Below the pieces are notes generated by a model. It was not told the DNA's origin and did no database searches. It saw nothing but the letters and a program-made list of their open reading frames with translations. From Aequorivita sp. (GTDB lineage Bacteria > Bacteroidota > Bacteroidia > Flavobacteriales > Flavobacteriaceae), in contig JAGXGE010000015.1 in the NCBI GenBank assembly GCA_024637015.1, positions 186,001 through 250,000 of the forward strand: a stretch of 64,000 bases of DNA, in the 5' to 3' direction. The translations under genes and the position numbers were made by a program. This document shows, piece by piece, positions 31,801 through 41,300 of the stretch; the stretch's first letter is position 1, and each line of letters begins with the position of its first letter.

Positions 31801-32530
31801 TAATGTTGTTTTTTCAGGTATAGATTCAGACGAATCTTTTGGCTATAGGTCTCAAGGACAAGCAGAAGTTGATGAAACAAATATCGAGTTAGCATATTCC
31901 ATTACGGTACATAAAAGTCAAGGCAGTGATTTTGAGTATGTTTTCTTAATTGTGCCGAAAAAAGGAAGAATCATATCCAGAGAATTAATTTACACAGCCC
32001 TAACAAGAGCAAAAAAGAAATTGATTTTAATTTTAGAAGGTGATAATCCACATTGGTTCATTAATTTATCAAAACCACAATACTCAGAAACGGCTAAAAG
32101 AAATACAAATCTATTTAGCGAAGCAGTAAGAGAAGAAGCATCAACAATACCTTTTGTGGAGGGATTAATTCATAAAACGAAAAAAGATGGATTGCTTGTA
32201 AGAAGTAAATCAGAAGTAATTATAGCTAATGAATTAGTCTATAGAGGGCTAGAATTTGAATATGAAAAAGAGTTTGAGGCTGAAGATGGTCAAAAAAGAA
32301 TACCAGACTTCACTTTTATAGATGCTGCTGGTGAACGAATTTTATTAGAACATTTGGGGATGTTGTCAATACCTAGTTATAAACATGACTGGGAAAAGAA
32401 ATTAAAATTCTATAAAACAAATGGGTTTGAATTAAATGAAAACTTGTTTTTAACAACAGAAAGTGAAAAGGGAGGTATAGATTCCAAAGAAATTGAAAGA
32501 GTAATCGATATTATTCAGGAATTATTATAA
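28874..32530 (+). CDS. RecD-like superfamily 1 DNA helicase with C-terminal nuclease-like domain
   Basis: Walker A LHGPAGTGKTT; VIIDECSML; ILVGDPYQLPPIGPG; TVHKSQGSDFEYV...YTALTRAKKKLIL; C-term RSKSEVIIANELVYRGLEFEYEKEF...RIPDFTFIDAAGERILLEHLGM. Confidence 0.85.
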   Translation: MKHLSIRIAWHDNKWNGTICQHPSKNTYCIHLPRIKKEKDDVLENSYSGKLWNELPNSFLPPCKAEGGSFMNTLSYNRIFDHPYKKNSNESAPHYHLKETSVKVPPFTSFAVPFWWMLKENQPKIREEYPSVPYDKNPPFRSSWVYSNTTQNALLNIFFDPIKENKSLAIYYVKGANPLDENVNRLIAGVGTILKKSPIIEYGTNNEVTFPLWDRMITHGIKPNDSKSEGVLLPYHEYLELPDDYIHKTKDGRKTKYQLIDEIKLTLNDIGGRKEVIDEFAYGSKWVNNNSALIILSKLRAIVNRIIDHGIVQGHWIENLKWIDRQIGNVKAGMGPFPSFANAITALGFQFSNELEEDLRNDYGLGVKDNPWEFWEDVLFGTITINRKQYSKEFTQFKDIWLSESQERLNLLQLLSRFELTVSQIKKWFELPLRNKIAFGVSNKDILINPYIIAEEDNGDKNHYPIAVETIDDGLFADVAIQGEYIPEKPQVVDSPLDNRRVRALIISLLKEAALNGDTLMSITEITEKLNLLNLQRSSHFPTSYIKANMAYLIEQLVSLDSGKIPSLQLKLYNEIEKFLSKVLLARGKKDLEPLNEQWDILVKNVIATTNITFNPLNKKHIAALEDQSLALNKITNKKLAILHGPAGTGKTTVLGTLFGNKTLRSEGILLLAPTGKARVKLGKMANAEAFTIAQFLSKQKRYDWTHMEPLFHGKETYKGERNVIIDECSMLTVKDIFAIFKALDLAHVKRIILVGDPYQLPPIGPGRPFADLCNYLENLEPTDTNYNAKDCLARLNEVVRTVEGENSDALTLASWFSGVKPLKNADEVFSKLGDNSLLNDLQIELWNNEVTLYERLNSSLDKIMINEFQEGGELGMNAMLGIKGDLIDTDKIESFQVLTPVKAPFWGNNNINNIVQKKFRINKRETINIGDYNIGLLDKVIQTKNEWKTSYSSSLDYQLSNGQLGLVKEMAKGYANVVFSGIDSDESFGYRSQGQAEVDETNIELAYSITVHKSQGSDFEYVFLIVPKKGRIISRELIYTALTRAKKKLILILEGDNPHWFINLSKPQYSETAKRNTNLFSEAVREEASTIPFVEGLIHKTKKDGLLVRSKSEVIIANELVYRGLEFEYEKEFEAEDGQKRIPDFTFIDAAGERILLEHLGMLSIPSYKHDWEKKLKFYKTNGFELNENLFLTTESEKGGIDSKEIERVIDIIQELL

Positions 32531-32712
32531 GATAGTGCTTTAAAATATAATTATACAGATCTGTCCTAGAATTTATAGTTGCATTTTTTCTGAAATTATA
32601 AAACAGTTCCGAAATTTGCTGTTTGCTTTCTAATGCCTGTTCATTGCTAAGCCCTTAATATTTATAATTACTAAGAAATGAATTATAATTCAAAGATTTG
32701 GCAGTAAATAGA

Positions 32713-32859
32713 CATTATTGCCAAATCTTTACCTCGCTATTTATAATAGGTGGCTGGGCTAATGCCGTGCTCACGGCTGATCTCATCAAGACTCTTTCCG
32801 TTGTCGAATTCTTTTAAAATCTTTGCAATCTGTTACGGTGAGAATTTACTTCGTCTCAG
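32713..32859 (-). pseudogene. IS3-family OrfA transposase remnant (in-frame stops)
   Basis: Minus-strand translation LRRSKFSP*QIAKILKEFDNGKSLDEISREHGISPATYYK*RGKDLAIM matches the typical OrfA helix-turn-helix start with two stops. Confidence 0.8.
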
Positions 32860-32970
32860 AATACTGTTTAAAATTAAGATAATTACCCTACTTTTAAACA
32901 GTTTGGTTTTAAGGGAAGCTTACAACTTAATCTTTCAAAGTGGCACAAATCGAACCGAATTATCAAGTAA

Positions 32971-33270
32971 TCAAATTGACATTATTTTTTTTCCAAAAGC
33001 CTTCTCAATAGCAGCAATAAGCTCAATGCTAAAATTAACCTTGCCTTTAACGATTTTGCTCACCTCCTTTGGACTAATATTCATTATTTGAGCCAATTGC
33101 TCTTGAGACCATTTTTTCTCCTCCAATAAGGTTAAAACATTTATAGCTACCATTGCGCTGTCTTGCCCCAAACTGTTTGATTCTTTTTTAGCCTTATGTT
33201 TTTCGGCCCATTTGGAAGGGGTTCGGGAAAGAATTTTCTCGAATTTCTCTCTGTTATATTTAATACTCAT
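32971..33270 (-). CDS. XRE/HigA-like helix-turn-helix regulator
   Basis: EEKKWSQEQLAQIMNISPKEVSKIVKGKVNFSIELIAAIEKAFG; start taken at MSIKYNREKF rather than ORF-track 33309. Confidence 0.8.
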   Translation of the reverse strand: MSIKYNREKFEKILSRTPSKWAEKHKAKKESNSLGQDSAMVAINVLTLLEEKKWSQEQLAQIMNISPKEVSKIVKGKVNFSIELIAAIEKAFGKKIMSI

Positions 33271-33432
33271 AGTCAGATTTGCTAAAAATTTAATCGGGGA
33301 GAATACCAAATATAAAGATTTTTTTTTGGTTCTATAAAATCAGACGTTTCGCATTACAAATGCAACAAAAAATAGACACGCTTTTCAAAAGTGCCAAGGG
33401 AATACCAATTTTAAAGTATAATAAAATAAAGC

Positions 33433-33460
33433 TATATCGCATATTGCAATATGCGATATA
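33433..33460. promoter_or_regulatory. 28-bp perfect palindrome (possible operator)
   Basis: TATATCGCATATTGCAATATGCGATATA, self-complementary throughout. Confidence 0.7.
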
Positions 33461-33563
33461 CAGGTTTAATAACAAACAATTCTACAAATCAATTTAATGT
33501 TAGCAAAACCCAACATTAAGCTCCTTTTTAAGCTATAATGTTGGGAAATACCAACATTAAGCT

Positions 33564-33596
33564 AAAAAAACCCTCCAAAAATTTGAAGGGTCTTTA
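33564..33596 (-). terminator. Terminator after cassette copy 1
   Basis: aaaaaaaccctccaaaaatttgaagggtcttta. Confidence 0.6.
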
Positions 33597-33613
33597 TGCT
33601 ACACCAAAATAAA

Positions 33614-33811
33614 TTAGTAACGTCTTTTAAGTTGCTTGCATATCCATTTAAGAAGCACGGTAACCAAAAAACTGGTCACGGTACCAAAAGTAGCCATACA
33701 AAGTGTGACCATGATATCTTCTATAGGCAGGTTGGGCAGTATGCCAAACACAGTTCCTCCAAAAATACTGACGCGATAATTATCCATAGCCATCCGGTTA
33801 ACGATCAGCAT
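33614..33811 (-). CDS. Cassette copy 1 gene 4: small membrane protein
   Basis: 65 aa with hydrophobic segment; GTVFGILPNLPIEDIMVTLCMATFGTVTSFLVTVLLKWICKQLK aligns with copy 2 gene 4. Confidence 0.75.
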   Translation of the reverse strand: MLIVNRMAMDNYRVSIFGGTVFGILPNLPIEDIMVTLCMATFGTVTSFLVTVLLKWICKQLKRRY

Positions 33812-34088
33812 CCAGCAGCGGATTGCTATTTAATTGAATCACCCTGCCGTCTATATTTGGAGTATCATCATCATCGTTTTCGTTCAGATCTTTTATTACC
33901 ATTTGGCTCACTACAGTAGCCACAGTCCCCGCCACCATAAGATACCCGCCAATGGTAATGACAACAGTGGGCATCAAAACGGGCACGGTTACTATAGCTC
34001 CTCCAATTGCCGTTAACCCAAACCCGAGATTCCGCAACTTTTTGAAAAACTTTGGTGTAGGTTCTTTCAGTCGATTATATAAATTCAT
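33798..34088 (-). CDS. Cassette copy 1 gene 3: small membrane protein (holin-sized)
   Basis: MNLYNRLKEPTPKFFKKLRNLGFGLTAIGGAIVTVP...GGYLMVAGTVATVVSQ aligns with copy 2 gene 3; overlaps gene 4 by 14 nt. Confidence 0.8.
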   Translation of the reverse strand: MNLYNRLKEPTPKFFKKLRNLGFGLTAIGGAIVTVPVLMPTVVITIGGYLMVAGTVATVVSQMVIKDLNENDDDDTPNIDGRVIQLNSNPLLDADR

Positions 34089-34169
34089 AACCTCAAATTT
34101 TAATTAATACTAGTCCGATAAATATTCCCACCAACCACCACCAATCGCCAACCATCAATTGAGAACCCT

Positions 34170-34580
34170 TCACCTTCCCGAAAACTCCGAACTAACTGTC
34201 AAAAACACAAGTTCGCCGGGCTCTCGAAAAGCTTCAATACGCAAAATAAGAAGGTCAAGTGCTTTTCTTGATCCTAATCCCTTGCCAATTCCCGTAAGTT
34301 GTGAAACCGGAGCAATGCAACTACCTAGTTCACTCGCGGCATCACTAGCAGGATGAATTAATATCCCACTTTGGTCTTGCACCCCTTTCACTAATAAATG
34401 ATGTTTAAACTGCAGTGAATAAAAAGGCTGCAGCTTATAAATACCGTCAGGAATACACGAAATATTGCGCTTGTTCGCACGCCAGGGTAGTTCAATGCTG
34501 AAGCACAAAAATTGACTTTTATGAAACAGCGAACCATTGGTCCCCGCTCTGAAATGTGTTCTATGTAGAAATAAATCCAT
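34170..34580 (-). CDS. Cassette copy 1 gene 2: DUF5675-like protein
   Basis: HRTHFRAGTNGSLFHKSQFLCFSIELPWRANKRNISCIPDGIYKLQP...LIHPASDAASELGSCIAPV. Confidence 0.8.
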   Translation of the reverse strand: MDLFLHRTHFRAGTNGSLFHKSQFLCFSIELPWRANKRNISCIPDGIYKLQPFYSLQFKHHLLVKGVQDQSGILIHPASDAASELGSCIAPVSQLTGIGKGLGSRKALDLLILRIEAFREPGELVFLTVSSEFSGR

Positions 34581-34594
34581 TGCTCCGTTTTAGG

Positions 34595-35350
34595 TTAAAC
34601 TTGGTCTACGTCCACAACACCAAGGGCATTGAATGATCCATTTCGCAACGGATACATTTCGCCGTTCACTTCTTGAAAAAAGCTTACACCAAGTACCTGC
34701 ATTACAGGCAAAATTCCTCCTCCAGTAATAGTTGGACTAAGAGTAAGGGCTGGTTGCGGTGTTGCATCCCAGAGGATAATAGGGGAAAATGCGTGATCCT
34801 CCTCAAATTTTCTACCTGCAAAGTCAAGTGCACAAACACCCGCTACCAACTGTACGTGCGTCGTTCCCTTTGGTGCATCAATGGTTTCGTTCGGCACAAA
34901 GGCATCAACATCCACGTCAAATACCCCAGTGGCTCTGTCAAAATTTGGCGTATAGCCACTAAAGAAAACCGTATTTAGCTTCCCTTTTTCGTTAAAGTCG
35001 AACTCATTCAACAAGCTCATATCGCCATCTTGAACCGTACGTTTACCACGATTGTTCAAAGGATCACTTTTTACAATACTCATCAAGACCTTTACCAGTC
35101 TTGATGTTACTCGGTAGTCGCTTGCCTGGCGCAATAAAATACGCTCTGCCTTTCTGATCAATTGACCTCCTTTTCCGGCAGTTCCAAATTCCATCCCGTT
35201 CTCTCGGGTACGCTTAAAAGCAGGATCGTTTAAAATGCGGTTCTTTTCAATACCGCCCTTCTCACGGGCCAAATACCCGTCTCTTGTTTTGTAAAAGGTA
35301 TAATCTCCAATTGTACCTTTTAGCTTTACAATTCCTTTTTGTTTTGCCAT
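34595..35350 (-). CDS. Cassette copy 1 gene 1: conserved 251-aa protein
   Basis: MAKQKGIVKLKGTIGDYTFYKTRDGYLAREKGG...TRENGMEFGTAGKGGQLIR...GVSFFQEVNGEMYPLRNGSFNALGVVDVDQV; start set at MAKQKG. Confidence 0.8.
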   Translation of the reverse strand: MAKQKGIVKLKGTIGDYTFYKTRDGYLAREKGGIEKNRILNDPAFKRTRENGMEFGTAGKGGQLIRKAERILLRQASDYRVTSRLVKVLMSIVKSDPLNNRGKRTVQDGDMSLLNEFDFNEKGKLNTVFFSGYTPNFDRATGVFDVDVDAFVPNETIDAPKGTTHVQLVAGVCALDFAGRKFEEDHAFSPIILWDATPQPALTLSPTITGGGILPVMQVLGVSFFQEVNGEMYPLRNGSFNALGVVDVDQV

Positions 35351-36441
35351 AATAACAAATTTTAATGTTAAACAATACCCCAAACCTACAACCGAGTATT
35401 GCCCAATCAATGACTCAAAACGCAGACTGCACATTCTTGCTCCATTTTGCAGTAAACTGCACATTTGCTCCTATTCCTTCATATAATTGCACAATAGCTA
35501 CCTTCTTTTCCAATTAATGGGACTTAAGGTCACAGTTGCATGAGGCTACTAAGAATGAATTAAGGATCATACTGTAGTGACTTGGAAAATGATAGAATTG
35601 AAGTTTATGTGGTAATCTTAAATGAGGCCAAGAATTGGGGACGGTCTATACGTGGTTGGGAAGATTAATTTTATTTTTACACATTACGGAAAACCGTACC
35701 TGCCTGCATTTTAAACGCCCTCCTACGCATAAAGCTTCGGTGGCCAAAGGGAGAGAATACCAAATATAATTAATTTGTCGGTTTCAAAGGTTCGTGAAGA
35801 ACATTACAAATGCAACGATAAAGAGACACGCTTTTAAAAAGCGCGCCAGAGGGTAATAAATAACACTTCAACTATATGGTTAACGATTACACAATGATGG
35901 TATATAAATTAAAAGTATAGTAACTTACTTAAAATTAGCAAAAAAATATAAACCTTAAAACTCTTCCAAACCCTGTTTTTATTGGGTTCAAAAAGATTTT
36001 CTGATTTTATGCGATAAGATTTTTTTTTACTGTCAGCAATATTCAAATATTTTTTTAAAATTTTTCATACTAAATAAATAAATTAATGTTATTGATTTTC
36101 AGCAAGTTAAAGTCTCTTTGGGCATATTACTCCTTAATATTGCATCAATTAAGACATTAAAATAGCCACTTAACTATGCCACTAAACGTTGCAATGTTAA
36201 ATAGTTTAATGAAACTGTGCTAAGTATGTGTGTGTAAAAAAACCTAAAAAATATTCAATTTTTAATTTAGAATGAATAGGGGTGGGTTAAAATAATCAAT
36301 TTCCCCCTCGATAATAATGTTTGATATGCTTCATACTAAGCCGTAGTATATAAATGAATATATTTTAAGTAAGAATGAATGGGTTAGCATATGAATAATT
36401 AATTTTAAAAATAAATATGAATGAATAGAGGAAATAATAAA

Positions 36442-38304
36442 TTAGTTGAAATTTAGCAAGGATTCGTTCAGTTTTTTTAAAATATTTTCAAGAGCAAATT
36501 TTGTTAATTCTGATGCTTTTTCTTTTTCATGATTTATTTTTTTTATCCATTTTTTGACGAATTGTTTTTCCTGCATAATATCAGGAGAAATTTCCTCATT
36601 ATATCTGTTTTCAATCTCAGTAGCAAAATCAATAATTTCTGAATTTTTTAAATTTATAAATACCTCCCAAAATTCGTCAAAATTAAATAATGAAAATATT
36701 GGTGTATATCGATACTGAGATTGAAGTGGATATGTTTGATTTAAAAACTCCTTAAAATCTGTTTTAAATAAATGAAAAAGGTTTGAAATTTCAGTTTTAA
36801 AATTATCATTTTTTAGCTTTTGATTTAAATTAAAACAATACTCAATTATTTTCTTTACTTCATTAGTGGTCTTTATATAAACACCTAAATTTTCCGTATA
36901 ATTATATTGAGGTATTCCCTTGTCAATTCCTTTTATGAATCTATGACTTAATTTTTCGATGTCAAATCCCAAGACATTATTCATCCTTGTTGCTAAAACA
37001 AATAAATATGGATACCTGCCAAGAGCGAAACTTCCTTTATCAACGAATTTCAACATTCGTAAGGTCAATTCTTTATATTTTTTAAATTCCATGTCAATGA
37101 AATCTCGTTGGGATAATTTTCCAACAATATCTTCTGCTTCCGAAAATTTCTCCTCTTTAATATTGAATTTCGTCTTTAATTCTTTCAAAAGTTCTTTTGG
37201 GAAAAATTGCGATTCACCAATTATAAAATCAAAAATTGATTTAAAAAAATAATTTGAAAATTGATTATCTCCTAAATATTTTGTTTTGTAAATATCAATA
37301 TATGTTTGTTCTTTTTTAACCGAATTAGAAGTGGAATTTTTAGCTAGAATGGCTTCTATTAAAAATCTACTACCACTATACAAATCGGAAATGTCCTTGT
37401 GGCTATGGGAATTAATTTTTCCCATTTTGTATTCCACTGAAATGGGTAAGGCGAAACTTAATACAGTTTTGAAAACAATATCCTTTACAGATAAAAGTAA
37501 TTTTTCTTCCTCTAATTCCTTTACAAGTCCCTTATATATGATTTTAAAATTCTCTAAAAAGAAAACTAAATTTCTAATATTCCCTTTATTGAGTAATATA
37601 ATTTCTAAAATAAAATTTTTGTTCTCTGTCAAATATTCAAAATATTCTAAATCGTGATCATTATTATATTTATTATTGATAATATGGTTAAAGATTGCTT
37701 CTACATCAGTTTTAAAATTCATAGACACTCCAATAACCTTTTCACGCAACATCGAATATGATTGATTATTCGTATTTTTTTCCTCTTTAAATAAAATTTC
37801 TTCGTTAGCAATTATGATAACTTTTGTATTTGAGTTTTCTACTAAGTTATTAATGAAACCGAACAATTCCGTGCTTTTTAAATCTTCGCTCTTTCTGTCA
37901 ATGTCATCAAAACATAACAACAACTTGTTATAGTTTAAAATATCTTTTGGAGAAGTATTTATATTGCTTATATACTCGTCTATATCAATGCCAGAATATA
38001 CTTTAAGCAAACTTTTGCCAATATCTGAGGCTATCTTGATCTTTTTTCCTTTTAGAATAGGGTACAATTCTAAGAAAATCATTTTTTGAATTTCCTCCAC
38101 CGTTTTAATACCAAATAGGGAAATTAAAATAGGCGTAAACTTGGAATCTTTTTCACTTGATACTTCAATTCCCTTGACTATTGGAAATAATTCATGTTTG
38201 AAATAATATGTTTTTCCTATTCCATATTCACCTCTAATTATAACTGCATAGTTGGTTTCTAATTGGAGATATTGAATAATTCGGTCTGTTAAAACTTCAT
38301 TCAT
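36442..38304 (-). CDS. KAP-family-like P-loop NTPase
   Basis: Walker A IIRGEYGIGKTYYFKHELFP; Walker B LLLCFDDIDRKSEDL; sensor-like VIIIANEEIL. Confidence 0.8.
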   Translation of the reverse strand: MNEVLTDRIIQYLQLETNYAVIIRGEYGIGKTYYFKHELFPIVKGIEVSSEKDSKFTPILISLFGIKTVEEIQKMIFLELYPILKGKKIKIASDIGKSLLKVYSGIDIDEYISNINTSPKDILNYNKLLLCFDDIDRKSEDLKSTELFGFINNLVENSNTKVIIIANEEILFKEEKNTNNQSYSMLREKVIGVSMNFKTDVEAIFNHIINNKYNNDHDLEYFEYLTENKNFILEIILLNKGNIRNLVFFLENFKIIYKGLVKELEEEKLLLSVKDIVFKTVLSFALPISVEYKMGKINSHSHKDISDLYSGSRFLIEAILAKNSTSNSVKKEQTYIDIYKTKYLGDNQFSNYFFKSIFDFIIGESQFFPKELLKELKTKFNIKEEKFSEAEDIVGKLSQRDFIDMEFKKYKELTLRMLKFVDKGSFALGRYPYLFVLATRMNNVLGFDIEKLSHRFIKGIDKGIPQYNYTENLGVYIKTTNEVKKIIEYCFNLNQKLKNDNFKTEISNLFHLFKTDFKEFLNQTYPLQSQYRYTPIFSLFNFDEFWEVFINLKNSEIIDFATEIENRYNEEISPDIMQEKQFVKKWIKKINHEKEKASELTKFALENILKKLNESLLNFN

Positions 38305-38313
38305 TTGCTTAAT

Positions 38314-41300
38314 TTATTTATTATATTTTTCATATAAATCCCTTAAAAAGTACTGTCCATTCTTTGCAAACTCATTACAAATTTTATTAGATTTTTCAGA
38401 TAATAATAAATCATTCTGTAAATAAAGAAATTCTACAAATTCAAGTATCTCTTTTTGCATTATGGATGCATAATAAAAATCTTTAAAAAATGAATCAATA
38501 AATATTTCACAAGCATAAATGCAATTTTGTCTTACGTTCCCAATTATTTTTAGTCGATTAAGATTTTTAATTAGTTCGTCCAGATCCCTTCCATGACGTG
38601 CGTACGAAGAACTTTTAAGGATTAATTGAGTTGATTCTTCATTAAGTTGATCTATATATTTTATAAGATAAATTAAGGAAGGAAAGTCTTTGGATTCTAT
38701 TCCTTCCATCGTATCCAGTAATTTTAAAATGTATCGCCATAATTTTAAAATTTTATCTTTAAATTTTATTTTCTCCTCAGTAATAAGTCCATCTCTATAA
38801 CTAGAAAACTTGAACGAAAGAGAATGTACAATACTCTTAATACTATTAATCTCTTTTTTGTTGAGCAAAAGGGTTAATAATTCACCCTCATTTAAGTTTT
38901 CATAATTATAAATATAAAAGATAAGAATATGTGTTTCTAAAGGAGTATTACCCATACTTGAATCGACGATTTGCCAATTAGAAAGAATATGCTTTTTATA
39001 AATGTCCTTTAAAGTATTATATTCAAAAATAGAAGTAGGGTAATTTAATAAATGCCCTCCAAAAAAGGACATGATAGATTGATCGTTTTTTTGAGGTATT
39101 GATTTTAATTGCTTTTTTGTCCATTCAAAATCTAGGAAGTAAAAGTTGTTTATGTGCCAACCCAAAAGAACTAAAACCTCTTGAATATTATTGTTTATTA
39201 GTTTATCAAAAGCACTCTTTTCTTCTAAAGACCAAATTGGAGTTTTATCTTCCAATAATTGTTTTTTTAACCTCCCTTTTCTTAAAGAGTAATCAAGTAA
39301 ACATCCTATAATTACTCCTGTTCTCGAGTTTACAACTTGCATTGCTGAACCTAATTTGCCAACGTGTTTGTCATCTAACTTATTAGATATGTATTTTTCT
39401 AATAATAAAAATATATTTTTCTCAGCCATAGGTAAAAATTCTTCGGGAAATGCTATATCATCATTTCTCATTCCTTGGCTCATTAACCTACAAAAACTAA
39501 TTATTGTAGATGAGTAATCATAATCATATGGATCGTTTTTAAACTGTAACTTATCTGTAGAAAATTCGCTTTGGGATATATATTGGTAAATGAAATCTAA
39601 AGTATTTTTCCAATCAATTAGAATACCTGTTTTATGTGCATCTGATAGAGAATAAAATATTGTTGAAATATGTTTATAAGGTACTTTTAAAAATTGTAAA
39701 TGATTTAAATAAAAAATTTCAGGTTTTTCTTTAATAACGATACCTAAATTATCTGCCAATCCGTCAACGCTTGGATTTCTGAAACTCCTTTCGGGGTCAA
39801 ACTCCTTTAAATAACTTATTAACTCGTCTATTGGAAGACTCTTAATTTTTTTTGAACTAATTGGAGACGTACTTCCAAAAATGATACCTGACTCAATCTT
39901 GGGTCTAACTTGTTTTTTTGTTAGTTTTAATTTCTTTGATAATTGATTATAGGGCTTTTTAAAAAAGATATTTTCACTCAAAGCCGAATACCATAGTAGT
40001 CTAAAATTATCAAAATATTCTTTCTTATTATAATAATGTTCATCTTGCGATCCACGCTCTATAATATCTTTAAAAATCATAGCCTCGTCTTCATTTAATT
40101 TTTCTGCAATCTCTTCTATCAGGAAGTATAGGTCATCACCCCAATAATTGCTCGAAAATAATTTTCGCTCATCTTCATTTTCAATTAATTGAAAAAATAT
40201 TTCCTTAGTATTCTCCCAAGTTTTAGCGAATAGAAATAAGGATAGCTTTATAAAATGCCTGTGAGAATATTTTTGACTTAAAAAACTATGAATTACTTCT
40301 TGAATCCTTTCAGGTGATTCATCAGAAATTTTTACACATACATTTTTCAAAAATGTCGTGTATATACTTTTGACAGAATATGAGTGACTTTGAAGTTCGT
40401 TTGGGTAGAATATACTATTGATTATTCCATCAAATTCGGATTTAAGAGAAATCAATAATTTGTTGGCAATATGGAATATAACCTCATTTGAACAATAATT
40501 GGCAATTCCAGAATAAAAAGTATCGTTTTCGCACGCTTCTCTTAATCTATACGCCCGAATTATTGGATAGTGATTTCCTGTTTCATAAGTTGAAGTATCT
40601 CGAAATCTTTGGTCATTTGATACTTCAAAGACTAATTTTATTATCTTTTCTATTCGGGACTTATTATGCTTGGAAACTTCTTCATTTTCAAAATAAGTAT
40701 TAATAAAATTGAAAATTTCATTACTGGTAAGAACATTTTGAGGTTCAATTGTAAAATAAATAGGAAGCTGATTAATAATAATATCATTTACATATTTCTT
40801 TGGTAGATTGGTTAGAATTACCAAAAGAGTATACCAAATTCGATAATTTTTTATCGGCTGAATATTAATAGAATAAGTGCCTATATCTTCAACAATTTCA
40901 ACTAATAGTATGCTTAATCCTTCTTCAATTTTTCCTTTATTAATTTCTATGGCTAAGAACTCTAAGTACTCAGATTGATTCCAATAAGATTCATCTTTAA
41001 TTGTTTCTGGCGAAAAAAAGCCGTTTTCATATAGTGCTATAAACCAAGAATCTTTAATTAGATTTTTAAAAAAGTAATGCTCCTTTTGATTGTCTAAAAG
41101 AATATTCTTTAAAGTAAAAAGAATTTCTTCTGAAGGATTTTCATATTTTATTATTCTTTCTAATTGTTTAATTTGCTTTATAAAGTCCCCTAACAGTTTT
41201 AAAAGAATATCTTCATATCTTGACCATAGACTCGATATTTCTTCTGCATTTCTGGAAGTTTTGTATCCACCTCTCCTATGTGTATATTCAACAAACTTAG

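Noticed and set aside
32750-33091. 113-aa plus-strand ORF
   Set aside because: Antisense to the OrfA remnant and to the XRE gene; not coding-like.
32971-33270. Toxin-antitoxin pair centred on the HigA-like XRE gene
   Set aside because: No HigB/RelE-like partner frame found on either side; kept as an orphan regulator.
33614-35350. Intact prophage around cassette copy 1
   Set aside because: No terminase, portal, capsid, tail or integrase genes in the window near either cassette; only the holin-like size of the membrane proteins suggested it.
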